Source: CAZDIO01 sp964505555
GTDB taxonomy: Bacteria; Bdellovibrionota_C; UBA2361; SZUA-149; CAZDIO01
DNA: 60,198 nucleotides
NCBI GenBank assembly: GCA_964505555.1
Contig: CAZDIO010000097.1
Span: forward strand, 1 to 60,198
Direction of reading: 5' to 3'
Shown in pieces: positions 49,378 to 58,655 of the stretch. Position 1 is the stretch's first letter; every line of letters starts with the position of its first letter. Position numbers and translations under genes: made by a program. The notes beneath the pieces were generated by a model. That model did no database searches. It worked only from the letters and a program-made list of their open reading frames with translations, and was not told where the DNA came from.

Positions 49378-50376
49378 TTATTGAAAAAACGCCTTCACGA
49401 CATCATCTTCAAGGGTTAGGCCATGAAGTCGCGCTCGTCTGAGGAGCTCCCAATAGTAGCGATACGTGGCGCGATCCTGAAGTTGATCTTCGTGTTTTAT
49501 CGGGCCCCAATTGTTTTTTTGAGCGGCAAGGAGGATCTCACCAGCTTTCTTTAGCTGGGAGAAGTCCGGCTTCATCGCCTCAACTATTGGCTTTATCTGT
49601 TGGGGATGGATGCTCCACATCCGAAGAAAACCAAAGTCTCTTCGTGCTCGAAGGGCATCTTGGGCAACCTGTGTTGCATCGGTTATGGCTAACGTTACGT
49701 TGTGTGAAGGGGTTATTCCGTTGGCATGAGCAGCAGAAGCGATCTCTGTTTTTGCACGAATAATGAGTTGATGCTCAAACTGTCCGGGACTTCTCATGAA
49801 GCGTTCTTCAATAGCCCCTTTATGTTCAGCGATAAAATCCCACAAACCAAAATCAAGCACCTCTACTTCGGGAAGCATAGCGATCTCCCACACATCTCGA
49901 AGCGCACCGTGGGTTTCAATGAGCACATGGATCGGAAGTGATCGTGCGATCCGTTCTTCCTGGAGACGAAACTTAATATAGTGAATCATCTCTTGGACAA
50001 TGGCAGCAGAGCGCGCCTTTGGGAGCGTGATGTAAGATACTCGATGTCCTGCATAGCGGATAAGATGTTCAACGTCGTTACGCCAAAATGGACTATCAAA
50101 ATCGTGAATACGGGCGCCGCACATGTTGTGCACATTCTCAGATGAGGTAATCATCCGTGCAATCATCTCAATATGTTCTTTCTCCCCACCTTTTGGGGCA
50201 CCGTCTTCTGCATCACAGGTAATATCAAAGATCGGCCCAAGCGATTGTTGGATAGAAAATGCGTTTTGAATAAATTTTTCACTTCCTGCGTAGTGCTCAC
50301 AAGAGGGGAGAACTGGAGTGGGCTTTGATGTATAGAGACAGTTATTTGGATGGAGATCGGAATCTTTTACACCCAT
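49378..50376 (-). CDS. HpcH/HpaI-CitE-like lyase
   Basis: The 332-residue protein belongs to the HpcH/HpaI aldolase and citrate-lyase beta superfamily. It has TCDAEDGAPKGGEKE near residue 50, RIHDFDSPFWRND, HVLIETHGALRD with the metal-binding acidic residue, and FLRMWSIHPQQIKPIVEA near the end. Relatives cleave or form malyl-CoA or citramalyl-CoA type esters with magnesium. Here the substrate is open, and the LDFGLWDF stretch replaces the usual GxxD text. The ATG overlaps the aminopeptidase stop by one base (TAATG), so it is the third gene of the hisS operon. Confidence 0.8.
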   Translation of the reverse strand: MGVKDSDLHPNNCLYTSKPTPVLPSCEHYAGSEKFIQNAFSIQQSLGPIFDITCDAEDGAPKGGEKEHIEMIARMITSSENVHNMCGARIHDFDSPFWRNDVEHLIRYAGHRVSYITLPKARSAAIVQEMIHYIKFRLQEERIARSLPIHVLIETHGALRDVWEIAMLPEVEVLDFGLWDFIAEHKGAIEERFMRSPGQFEHQLIIRAKTEIASAAHANGITPSHNVTLAITDATQVAQDALRARRDFGFLRMWSIHPQQIKPIVEAMKPDFSQLKKAGEILLAAQKNNWGPIKHEDQLQDRATYRYYWELLRRARLHGLTLEDDVVKAFFQ

Positions 50377-51605
50377 TATATAACCCAAGCCCCATTTTTA
50401 AGGAGCGTTATCGTTTGACCATTGAAAGTCGTTGCCATGACGTCAACATCCTTTGAAGAGATCATCATATCGGTGTGCGCAGAGCTTGAATTACATCCCA
50501 CCTCGAGGAGATCTTCATTGCCCATCTGTTCGCCTCCTTCAAGGCAGAATTTATAAGCAGAACCAATAGCAATATGGCAAGCGGCGTTTTCATCAAAAAG
50601 TATCTCCTGAAAAACAACCCCACTTTGAAATACCGGAGAATCAGTGCCAACAAGCGCTACTTCACCAAGTCGCTTTGCCCCCGGATCGCTACTTATATAT
50701 TCACGAAACGTATCTTCACCCTCCACGGCGCTAAAGTTTGTGATCTCTCCTTTTGTAAACTCTAAAGAGAGTCCTTTGATCAGCTTTCCATTAATGTAAA
50801 ACGGTCTTGTTGTTTTTGCCTTACCGGAAGTCATCCTCCAATCAGGAGTCGTAAACACTTCTTCCGTGGGGATGTTTGGTTCAAATTCAGCACCATACGG
50901 GCCTGTTTCTGAACCGCCTTTGAATTTTGCTTTTGTTGATAGTCCGACTACCAGATCTGTTTCTGGACCAACAAACCGGAGCTCTTTGATTTTTAAAGCG
51001 GTGAGTTCTTTTGCGCGCTTTTGGAGTGCGGAGTTATGTTTTTGCCACTGGAGGAGTGCCTCAGGAGAGGTTATCCGACTCATCTTAAAGATCTCCTCCC
51101 AGAGTTGGCTTTGTGCTTGCTCTGGAGTAAGCGATGGAAATATCTTCTTTCCCCACTTCGGTGTTGCCGCACCAACTACGGTCCAGTGGACTTGCGATTT
51201 GCCAATTCCCTCTTCATAGAAGGGTTTTATCGCTTGATAGAGACTGACCCGGACGGTGTTTACATTTTTTGTTGGAAGATCTTCAAGCAGATCGGGATCT
51301 TCACTGCCTACGATTTTTAAATTTGCAGCATGTTCAGTAACAAGATCGTTGTATTTGACCGAGATGTATTTTGGTACGTAGTCAAGAGAAGTTCCATTCT
51401 CAATTCGAATTCTAGCCAAGCGTGGATCAACAAGATCGACGTTTACGTATTTTGCACCTCGTTGATATGAAAGTTCGGAGATAAGCATTGCAAAATCGCG
51501 ATGCACTGGCTCGGTAGAGATGTTAACAATTTGTTGTTCTTGAACGTTTAAACCGTGCGAGACGATGAGCTGTGCATAGAGGTAGAGTTTTTCAGAGAAA
51601 TTCAT
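50376..51605 (-). CDS. M29 family aminopeptidase
   Basis: The 409-residue protein matches M29 (AmpS/thermophilic aminopeptidase) enzymes. Two metal ions are held by residues in NIPTEEVFTTPD (Glu), in the GEVALV region (Glu), and in HIAIGSAYK and AHTDMMI (His, His, Asp). These enzymes remove N-terminal residues in the cytoplasm. Its ATG overlaps the hisS stop by four bases (ATGA), and its stop overlaps the next gene. The combination of a tRNA synthetase with an aminopeptidase and a CitE-like lyase has no obvious pathway link. Confidence 0.9.
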   Translation of the reverse strand: MNFSEKLYLYAQLIVSHGLNVQEQQIVNISTEPVHRDFAMLISELSYQRGAKYVNVDLVDPRLARIRIENGTSLDYVPKYISVKYNDLVTEHAANLKIVGSEDPDLLEDLPTKNVNTVRVSLYQAIKPFYEEGIGKSQVHWTVVGAATPKWGKKIFPSLTPEQAQSQLWEEIFKMSRITSPEALLQWQKHNSALQKRAKELTALKIKELRFVGPETDLVVGLSTKAKFKGGSETGPYGAEFEPNIPTEEVFTTPDWRMTSGKAKTTRPFYINGKLIKGLSLEFTKGEITNFSAVEGEDTFREYISSDPGAKRLGEVALVGTDSPVFQSGVVFQEILFDENAACHIAIGSAYKFCLEGGEQMGNEDLLEVGCNSSSAHTDMMISSKDVDVMATTFNGQTITLLKNGAWVI

Positions 51606-52939
51606 GGGAGTGACAACTTATCGCGAAAGAATTTTACAACTTCTTTGGTAGAAACGTTACTTTGCTCGCCGTCTTTTAGATTTTTAACACTACAGGAATT
51701 ATTTTCTAACTCTCTTTCACCAGTAATAATGGCCCACTCAAAGCCCTTCTTGTTTGCATACTTTAGCTGTGTCGAGAGCTTTGCAACTTCAGGATAAACT
51801 TCAACGAAGATCCCAGCATCGCGAAGTTGTTTCGATACCTGAAGTGAGGAAGAGGTGGCACGCTCGTCTGGAATGCAGATAAGTATCGCGGCGGTAGAAG
51901 CTTTGGTAGGAAGAGAGCCAAGCTCTTCAAGAGCGCCAATAATTCGATCTAAACCGATCGAAGCTCCGACTCCCGGAAGATGTTGCTTCGTGTAGAGGGA
52001 AGCAAGATCGTCGTATCGACCCCCAGAACAGATTGAACCGATATGTGGGAGCTTCAGAAGGGTCGTTTCAAAAACTGTTCCCGTATAATAATCAAGCCCT
52101 CGGGCGATAGAAAGATCAAGAGCAAGGTCGTTATCTGTAATATTTAAGCTCGGCATCATCTCTAGAAGTGTTTCTAGCTGGCTAATGCCTAAGAGTGAGA
52201 GTTCGTTTGCCCGAAACATCTCTTTTAGCTGTCTAAGAAGCTCTTGATTTGATTGTTTTTCGGTTGATAAGGAGAGAAAAGAAAACACCCGCTCAATCTG
52301 TGCGGAGTTAAGCGCAGCTTCTTCAGCAAGCTCTTTAGCAACAACCTCGGCCCCGAGCTTGTCTAACTTATCAATGATTCGGAGCACAGCTACGGTTTTT
52401 TCCTTTGCACCGAGCTCTTCAAGTAGTCCTGAGAGGATCTTTCTATTGTTAATTCGAATTTGGTGATCAATCCCCAGAGCGTTTAGTGCTTCGTGGATTA
52501 CGGCAACGATCTCTGCATCAGCAAGCATCGACGTTGGGCCGATGATATCAAAATCACATTGAATAAACTCCCGATATCTTCCCCGTTGCGGCTTCTCTGC
52601 TCGCCAGACTGGGGCGATGTGGTAGCGTTTAAAGGGGGTGCCTAATTCATGGAAATGCATCGCAATAAAGCGAGCAAGGGGCACGGTGAGATCAAAACGA
52701 AGCGCAATGTCTCTCTCCCCTCCGTCAAGAAAACGATAGAGTTGTTTATCTGTTTCAGCTGACCCCTTGCCGAGAAGAACCTCTGCATACTCAAGTGCTG
52801 GGGTATCAATGGGGACGAAACCAAACGAGGAGAAGACAACTTCTAGCTTACGAATCATCTCCGTACGAGGAATGGTTACCTGTGGGAGATAATCTCGAAA
52901 TCCCTTCAGTATTCGCGGTTCAATTAGTGGTTTTGCCAT
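51602..52939 (-). CDS. hisS: Histidyl-tRNA synthetase
   Basis: The 445-residue class II enzyme has GFRDYLPQ at the start, motif 2 in KRYHIAPVWRAEKPQRGRYR and REFIQCDFDIIG, and the histidine-specific GLDYYTGTVFE and GGRYDDL. An anticodon-binding domain closes the C-terminus. Length is normal. It is the first gene of a three-gene unit on the minus strand, overlapping the aminopeptidase gene. The gap to the M16 protease gene on the other strand is 112 bases. Confidence 0.96.
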   Translation of the reverse strand: MAKPLIEPRILKGFRDYLPQVTIPRTEMIRKLEVVFSSFGFVPIDTPALEYAEVLLGKGSAETDKQLYRFLDGGERDIALRFDLTVPLARFIAMHFHELGTPFKRYHIAPVWRAEKPQRGRYREFIQCDFDIIGPTSMLADAEIVAVIHEALNALGIDHQIRINNRKILSGLLEELGAKEKTVAVLRIIDKLDKLGAEVVAKELAEEAALNSAQIERVFSFLSLSTEKQSNQELLRQLKEMFRANELSLLGISQLETLLEMMPSLNITDNDLALDLSIARGLDYYTGTVFETTLLKLPHIGSICSGGRYDDLASLYTKQHLPGVGASIGLDRIIGALEELGSLPTKASTAAILICIPDERATSSSLQVSKQLRDAGIFVEVYPEVAKLSTQLKYANKKGFEWAIITGERELENNSCSVKNLKDGEQSNVSTKEVVKFFRDKLSLP

Positions 52940-53051
52940 AGTTATTTCTTATCAGCTGTTTCTTATCAAATTCTCGATAATAGCAGAAGTGCTAGGAATC
53001 AGTTAAGATGTTATGTCAGATATAAATAGAGGCAACAGTTAGGCTTATTAC

Positions 53052-54344
53052 GTGTCACGACGACGAAGTCAAATCCCAAACATCAGTATTGAAAAGGTAG
53101 TTTTAAAGAACGGTTTGACCATTCTCTATGATCACTTTCGTGGCATGGAGACGGCGGCTTGCTCAATATGTTTAATCGGTGGTTCTCGCGATGAAACAAA
53201 GAAAACAACAGGGGTTACGCACCTCTTTGAGCACATGCTTTTTCGTCGCACGAAGAACATGTCTACCAATGCGATCGCTTGTGCCATTGATAATCTTGGA
53301 GGAGACATCAACGCATTTACCAGCACAAACTCGCTCTGTCTTGTGGGGAATGTTCCGCGGCGGAGAGTTTTTAAATTGCTTGATTTTTTCTCTGAACTTT
53401 TACTCAATGCGGTTTTTCATAAACAAGATCTTGAGATCGAAAAGGAGATCGTTCGTCAGGAGATTCTTGAAGCAAATGACGATCCGTTTGAGAATGCATC
53501 ACATCTGTTTAATGAGAAGTTTTGGCCGGGATCGGGGCTTGGTTTGCCAGTGTTTGGAACGGTAGATGTTGTTGCCAAATGCACCTCTGAGGCGATGAAG
53601 CGTCGCTTGGCGGAGCTCCTCGTTGGTAAAAGAATTATCATTGGGGTGGTTGGAGATCTTTCATTTAAAGAGCTTGTTTCCCACGTTGAAGAGACCTTTG
53701 GAGCTCTTCAGAAGGGAAGAGCATTTGCTCCAAAAGCGCCGCAAACGGGTTATGGAGTTCATTTATTACCCCGCCCTGTTCATCAGAGTTATGTCATTTT
53801 GGGCCGACGTTGGCCGGCGACCTGTGAAAAGGACTATCTTTGTGGGGCCGTTCTTTCGACACTGTTAGGTGAGACGATGTCTTCTCGACTCTTTCAGCTT
53901 GTTCGAGAAAAGCACGGTCTTGCCTATTCAATCGCTTCAGATGTTGATGCTCATGCAGATACTGCTTGCCTCTCAATTACTGCGGTACTAGAAAAAGGTA
54001 ATTTGGAGATGGCGTTACAAGATATCTGTCAGGAGCTTGTGAAGCTCTCTGCTGGAAAGATCAGTGAAGAGGAATATCAACGAGGAATTGAATTTATCTC
54101 CTCGCAGTTACAGATGAGTGCAGATTCTCTCAGCTCACGGTTATGGCGTGCGATAGAAACTGAGATTCACTACGGTCGGTATGTCTCTCCAACGGAGGTA
54201 ATTCAGAAACTCAATCAGACAGGTCTTTCTGAGATCCAACGGGTTTCAAGAAAGTGGTTCTCCCTTAAGGAATTTCTGCTGATCATTGGAGGGAACGTAA
54301 AAGGGGTGAAACTGAGTAAGGAAATGAAAGCATTATGTTCTTAA
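53052..54344 (+). CDS. M16 family zinc protease
   Basis: The 430-residue protein has the inverted zinc motif HLFEH at residues 57-61 within THLFEHMLFRRT and the downstream acidic EKEIVRQEILEANDDP that completes the site. Two M16 halves, an active N-terminal and an inactive C-terminal, are present, as in PqqL or mitochondrial-processing-peptidase-like forms. There is no signal peptide, so a cytoplasmic role is likely. The start is GTG at 53052, the first usable codon before the conserved domain. Confidence 0.9.
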   Translation: MSRRRSQIPNISIEKVVLKNGLTILYDHFRGMETAACSICLIGGSRDETKKTTGVTHLFEHMLFRRTKNMSTNAIACAIDNLGGDINAFTSTNSLCLVGNVPRRRVFKLLDFFSELLLNAVFHKQDLEIEKEIVRQEILEANDDPFENASHLFNEKFWPGSGLGLPVFGTVDVVAKCTSEAMKRRLAELLVGKRIIIGVVGDLSFKELVSHVEETFGALQKGRAFAPKAPQTGYGVHLLPRPVHQSYVILGRRWPATCEKDYLCGAVLSTLLGETMSSRLFQLVREKHGLAYSIASDVDAHADTACLSITAVLEKGNLEMALQDICQELVKLSAGKISEEEYQRGIEFISSQLQMSADSLSSRLWRAIETEIHYGRYVSPTEVIQKLNQTGLSEIQRVSRKWFSLKEFLLIIGGNVKGVKLSKEMKALCS

Positions 54345-54367
54345 AGTCTACAACAATGAGTAATATA

Positions 54368-54448
54368 CCTGTCGTTGCGAGCGAAGCGAAGCAATCTCAT
54401 ATTATCAACGAGGGTTCGAGATTGCTTCGCTTCGCTCGCAACGACAGG
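54368..54448. repeat. Complete CCTGTCGTTGCGAG palindrome
   Basis: The best copy: perfect 31-bp arms at 54368-54398 (starting CCTGTCGTTGCGAGCGAAGC) and 54418-54448 around a 19-base loop. Shorter or single-arm copies lie at 1-56, 6784-6842, 25581-25597, 37417-37455, 43003-43041, 56064-56097 and 60146-60198. It lies between the M16 and PhoH genes. Confidence 0.9.
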
Positions 54449-54507
54449 TGCCTTCATTTTAGAGGCCTTAATTTCATAGTTATGATGGCGTGATAGCGAA
54501 GGAAGGT

Positions 54508-55974
54508 ATGGAAAAAATATTTGTTCTTGATACTTCGGCGATTATCTCTCTTGTTCAAGATGTCACTACATTTCGAGATAATCAGGACCCAGCGTTTGCC
54601 GGGGTTTTGGGGGATAACGAGATCGTCATTCCACGAATCGTTCTTGATGAACTTGAGAGGCTTAAATATTCCGGAGGGGAGCGTTCCATCGCGGCCCATG
54701 AAGCAGCGAAGCAACTTGAGTATTACTCCACCAAAGGCTCCCTCATTGATGGGGTAGAGACTGAAAAAGGTGGGGTGCTGCGTATTGCACCGAGACCAAA
54801 TATCGAAAAAATTGCTGCTTGGGATCTGCGAGCAAGTAAGGCGGCACATGAGATCTTGGCAACGGCGATTGAGCTCCAAGGGCAAGTTCAGAGAGGAATA
54901 GAATCTGGAGAAGATGATCGGCGAAAGCACCAGGTGGTGTTAATTACTCAAGATGGAATTCTTCGAGTGCTTGCTCACAGCGTCTATGGCGTGTCTGCAG
55001 AGGAGTTAATGTCTGTTTGTGCGCCAGCATTTGATTATAAGCTTGGTTATCGAAAGATTGAGCTCAGCGGTGAGGAGGTTGATCAGGCGATTCGAGATGG
55101 AGTCTATGAACCACCCGTGCGCCCGGCGATAAATGAGTTTCTTCACCTTGTTGATCGCGAAAATCCTGATGTTCATTACTGCTACACAATGGCGCGCGAT
55201 CCAGAAAAAACTCTTTGTGAGGTCATTGACCGGCCAAAGGTAGATTATCTGAAAGTGGCTGGAGAGGTGATGGGGAAAAACACAAGGCAGAAACTTCTCC
55301 TCTGGGCGCTTATGGGGTGTGGAGATCCTGATCCGATGACTCCAGGAGGGATTCGCTTAATTACTGTTTCAGGACCTGCGGGAAGTGGGAAATCATTTCT
55401 TGCTCTTGCTGCCGCTTGGGAGCGTCTTGAGCGGGGGCATTTTGAGAGGATTATCGTTACTCGACCGATGATCGATGTTGGAACTTCGATGGGATTTCTC
55501 CCGGGGAGTTTAGAGGAGAAGATTCGTCCCTGGGGAGGACCGATCGAGGATAACCTTCGTGCGATTGTTCAGGTGCCTGCGGCAGATGATGGTCGGGGAG
55601 GAAAGCGAGGAGCGTCACAACGGATGGTTCGTCCTTTTGATGCCAAGGCATGGCTAGAGATGGAAAACCGCTTAGAGCTTGTGCCGCTTACTTATATTCG
55701 AGGTCGAACGTTTCGGCGGAGCTTTGTAATTCTCGAAGAGGCGCAGAATCTGGAGCGCGGACCATTGAAAGTGCTCTTAACAAGGCTGGGTGAGGGGAGT
55801 CTCTTAGTGGTTATTGGAGACCGAAGTCAGATTGATAATCCGGTACTGAGTGAGCGAAATAATGGCCTTGTGCATACGATCAATGCGTTTCGAAACTGGC
55901 CACAGGCGGCACATTTACATCTAAAAAATATTGTTCGCAGCGATCTTGCAGAAGCGGCAAGTAAAAGACTTTAG
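54508..55974 (+). CDS. PIN-PhoH fusion ATPase/ribonuclease
   Basis: The 488-residue protein has an N-terminal PIN domain (FVLDTSAIIS near residue 5, IVLDELERL near 45, VVLITQDGILR near 145) and a C-terminal PhoH ATPase with Walker A GPAGSGKS at 289-296 and Walker B FVILEEAQN. PIN-PhoH (PhoH2-type) proteins are reported RNA helicases/ribonucleases in mycobacteria. The start at 54508 follows GAAGGT; an upstream in-frame GTG adds six residues. It stands alone behind a palindrome. Confidence 0.92.
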   Translation: MEKIFVLDTSAIISLVQDVTTFRDNQDPAFAGVLGDNEIVIPRIVLDELERLKYSGGERSIAAHEAAKQLEYYSTKGSLIDGVETEKGGVLRIAPRPNIEKIAAWDLRASKAAHEILATAIELQGQVQRGIESGEDDRRKHQVVLITQDGILRVLAHSVYGVSAEELMSVCAPAFDYKLGYRKIELSGEEVDQAIRDGVYEPPVRPAINEFLHLVDRENPDVHYCYTMARDPEKTLCEVIDRPKVDYLKVAGEVMGKNTRQKLLLWALMGCGDPDPMTPGGIRLITVSGPAGSGKSFLALAAAWERLERGHFERIIVTRPMIDVGTSMGFLPGSLEEKIRPWGGPIEDNLRAIVQVPAADDGRGGKRGASQRMVRPFDAKAWLEMENRLELVPLTYIRGRTFRRSFVILEEAQNLERGPLKVLLTRLGEGSLLVVIGDRSQIDNPVLSERNNGLVHTINAFRNWPQAAHLHLKNIVRSDLAEAASKRL

Positions 55975-56063
55975 ATTCCAAAGAATCAGGATCTGGGCAA
56001 TCTAGGATCAAGATTTGATTCTAACGAGACCTAGCGCCATTCTACTTTAAGTGTGGCAAGAAA

Positions 56064-56097
56064 CCTGTCGTTGCGAGCAGAGCGAAGCAACGACAGG
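56064..56097. repeat. Short copy of the CCTGTCGTTGCGAG palindrome
   Basis: Arms CCTGTCGTTGC (56064-56074) and GCAACGACAGG (56087-56097) with a 12-base loop. It is a reduced form with the middle of both arms lost. It sits between the convergent PhoH and Hpt genes. Confidence 0.65.
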
Positions 56098-56149
56098 GAG
56101 TTCCTGCTGCATCTAAAATGGAACCACTCTAGTTGGGAAGGGCGCTGTT

Positions 56150-56506
56150 TTACAGCTTTTCGCCGAAGGCTTCTCTTAAGTCAGCCATCTGAACGTTCAG
56201 TGTTTCAACGATTCGCTCGAGGTGGGAGCGGAGCTCATCTTCTGAATCACTCTTTGCTTGCGGTTCACGCATCATCTTTTCGCCTTCAGTGGCACATTGT
56301 TGAATCTCATGGAGTTGAAGAAAGCCTGCACCTCCACGGATCGTGTGGAATCTGTGCTCAAAGTGTTTCTTATTGTCGATATCTGTAAGAAGTGGTTCGC
56401 TTTGGAGTGTGTTTTGTAAATAGAAGATGTGAGAATCAAGCTCCTTAATGAAGATTTCAAGAGCATGTTTTAGTTCTGGCTGAATATTCATTATGGAATT
56501 AGACAT
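56150..56506 (-). CDS. Stand-alone Hpt phosphotransfer protein
   Basis: The 118-residue protein is a four-helix Hpt domain. The phospho-accepting histidine lies in RFHTIRGGAGFLQL at about residue 53, followed by LHEIQQCATEGEKMM. Hpt proteins pass phosphate between receiver domains in phosphorelays. No kinase or receiver is near, so its partners are elsewhere. In many Hpt proteins the motif is HxLKG; here HTIRGGAG is a close variant with the basic residue kept. Starts at 56506 or at the second methionine five codons later are both possible. Confidence 0.82.
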   Translation of the reverse strand: MSNSIMNIQPELKHALEIFIKELDSHIFYLQNTLQSEPLLTDIDNKKHFEHRFHTIRGGAGFLQLHEIQQCATEGEKMMREPQAKSDSEDELRSHLERIVETLNVQMADLREAFGEKL

Positions 56507-56691
56507 AATCTATAACCCCCAACTTTCACTCAAGAATTTGTATCGTCAACATAAGAGAATTTCTTGAGCGAAATTTGTACAAAATCTGTTTTGTTTGGTT
56601 ATTTCAGGTAGTTATCTGCTGTAGGAGATTTTTTAATATCTTCCTCTATGTGCAGAATTGAGCACGAAGGCACTTAAGAAGAGGGATTTAT

Positions 56692-56757
56692 TGAACACAG
56701 GGTTTCACAGGGTTACACAGAGTTAAGGAAAGCCAATAGTTCTTAACTCTGTGTTCA
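56692..56757. repeat. ACAGAG-family palindrome, partly deleted copy
   Basis: The left arm starts TGAACACAGGGTTTCACAGG and is complete. The right arm CTTAACTCTGTGTTCA (56742-56757) lacks the middle block. It lies between the Hpt and BI-1 genes. The rest of 56507-56808 shows no gene. Confidence 0.6.
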
Positions 56758-56808
56758 TCAAAAAAAGAACTCACCAATTTTTAACGTAACGCCCTTTAAC
56801 TATATCCT

Positions 56809-57513
56809 TCAATCCCGTCTTCCAATCAATCTCAGTAGATGAAGAAACAGATTGATAAAATCGAGATAGAGGGTGAGGGCACCAAGAATTGCGTATCGTT
56901 TAAAGTTCTCCTCCCCAGTGCTTGCTTGAGCGCCGTATACTTTTAACTTTTGTACATCCCAAGCAGTAAGGCCGGTAAAGACAAGCACCCCAGCGATGGA
57001 AATTGCGAACGAAAGTGCGCTACTTGCAAAGAAGAAGTTTACAAGAGACGCAATAATAATTCCAATAAGACCCATAAACATGAAACTCCCCATGCTTGTG
57101 AGGTCTCTTTTTGTTACCGAACCATAGAGCGCCATTGCGCCAAACAGTCCACCAGCGACGATAAACGCTGAAGCGATAGATTCATGGGTGTAGACAAAAG
57201 CGATCGGTGCAAGGGTTACGCCGTTTAGTGCCGCGTAGGCGAGAAACACCATTGCTGCTGTTGATGAAGCCATCTTCATCACTCGAGCACTGAGCCAAAA
57301 GACAAGACCCAGCTCGACAAAAAAGAGAACAAAAAGTTTTCCTCCACTAAAGAGGGAGCGAACAATATCTGGATTGCCAACGATGTAGCTTCCAATTAAT
57401 CCTGTTACTACGAGTCCAAGTGTCATCCATCCAAACACAGAACGTAGAAGCGCAGACTGCGCATCCGCAATAGCGTATGCGGGTTTCATTGTTACATTCT
57501 GTCGTTGTTCCAT
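56809..57513 (-). CDS. Bax inhibitor-1/YccA-family membrane protein
   Basis: The 234-residue protein has about seven membrane helices and the BI-1 signatures LRSVFGWMTLGLVVTGLIG at the start and FTGLTAWDVQKLK near residue 195. Members are pH-sensitive calcium leak channels or modulate FtsH-type proteolysis. The ATG at 57513 follows GGAGGAGATT; an in-frame start four codons earlier is unlikely. It is 164 bases downstream of the epimerase gene on the same strand and may be separate. Confidence 0.9.
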   Translation of the reverse strand: MEQRQNVTMKPAYAIADAQSALLRSVFGWMTLGLVVTGLIGSYIVGNPDIVRSLFSGGKLFVLFFVELGLVFWLSARVMKMASSTAAMVFLAYAALNGVTLAPIAFVYTHESIASAFIVAGGLFGAMALYGSVTKRDLTSMGSFMFMGLIGIIIASLVNFFFASSALSFAISIAGVLVFTGLTAWDVQKLKVYGAQASTGEENFKRYAILGALTLYLDFINLFLHLLRLIGRRD

Positions 57514-57677
57514 AATCTCCTCCAAAGGCAGTTATTTCTTACCGGTGTAATTTGCACTATTTTTAAGCAGCATACCTTGTTTCGTCAACTATTTCGACGA
57601 AAGAGCAGGGGTTTTTATGCAAGGTAATCAATCTGAGCAATTTCTGCTGTGTTTGGACAAAAGTGGTAGAGCTGGCT

Positions 57678-58655
57678 TTAGGTATTATGGTAAATCGGAC
57701 TATAGGGGTCGCGAAACTTTTCTTCACTGAGCATTACTTTTAGTTGCTCAAGACTTGCTTCAATCGTCCACTTTGGAGAGAAGTCCAAGATCTTTTCAAT
57801 CTTTGCACAGCTGAGGTGGTAATCAACGAGATCTGGTTCCTGTTCAAGAAAGGTAATTTTTGTTTGTGGAGCAAGTTTGCTCACGATGTTCACCAGATCG
57901 CTTAACTGCACATTTTGTGCGCTTGCACCAACATTAAACACCTCTCCACTAATGAGGTTCTCATGCGCTTCTAAGCAGGAAAGAAAGGCTGTGGCGACAT
58001 CTTCAACATGAATTAACGATCGCCGTTGTTCGCCGCTTTCAATAACGATCTCCTTTTTATAGAGCGCATCTCGAATTAATCCATTGGCCACAAGATCGAA
58101 GCGCATTCTTGGTGAATACCCGTGGCAGGTAGCGATTCTTAATGCTGTGGGATGAAAACTCCCGGTCTTTGCCTTAATGACACGCTCCTCCATGCGTAGT
58201 TTAAGCCGAGAGTAGAGACTGATCGGCTCTGGAGTGCCGGTCTCATACATCACCCCCTGTTGGAGGCCATAGACGCTATCGGTTGAGGCAAAGATAAATC
58301 TACTCGCTCCGTGTTCAAAGGCTGAATTAAGAACCACTGTTGAGGCAAGAAGGTTTACTTCTCGCATATACTTGCGATCAATATCTGCGGCTCTTCGTCC
58401 AATAAGTGCGGCAAGTAAGATTACCGCCTCTGCACCTTGTATAGCATCAGAGAGATTTCTCGTGTTACAGATATCCCCCTCGACAATCTCTAGATGGGGA
58501 TCAGAAAGTTCCGCTAAGCCATCTCGACCGTAGAGGAAATTATCAAATACCCGAACCTGATATCCTTCCTGAAGGAGACGACGCACAAGCACGGAACCGA
58601 TATATCCAGCGCCTCCAAAAACAGTAATTAAAGGTCTTCCGTCAGAGCTATGCAT
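57678..58655 (-). CDS. NAD-dependent sugar epimerase/dehydratase
   Basis: The 325-residue extended SDR has GGAGYIG near residue 14 for NAD binding, a YSRLK catalytic Tyr-x3-Lys near 150 and ASTDSVYG preceding it. Such enzymes act on nucleotide sugars for lipopolysaccharide or capsule. The exact reaction (epimerase, dehydratase or reductase) cannot be read. The ATG overlaps the cysS stop by one base, so it is co-translated with a tRNA synthetase, with no pathway link apparent. Confidence 0.85.
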   Translation of the reverse strand: MHSSDGRPLITVFGGAGYIGSVLVRRLLQEGYQVRVFDNFLYGRDGLAELSDPHLEIVEGDICNTRNLSDAIQGAEAVILLAALIGRRAADIDRKYMREVNLLASTVVLNSAFEHGASRFIFASTDSVYGLQQGVMYETGTPEPISLYSRLKLRMEERVIKAKTGSFHPTALRIATCHGYSPRMRFDLVANGLIRDALYKKEIVIESGEQRRSLIHVEDVATAFLSCLEAHENLISGEVFNVGASAQNVQLSDLVNIVSKLAPQTKITFLEQEPDLVDYHLSCAKIEKILDFSPKWTIEASLEQLKVMLSEEKFRDPYSPIYHNT

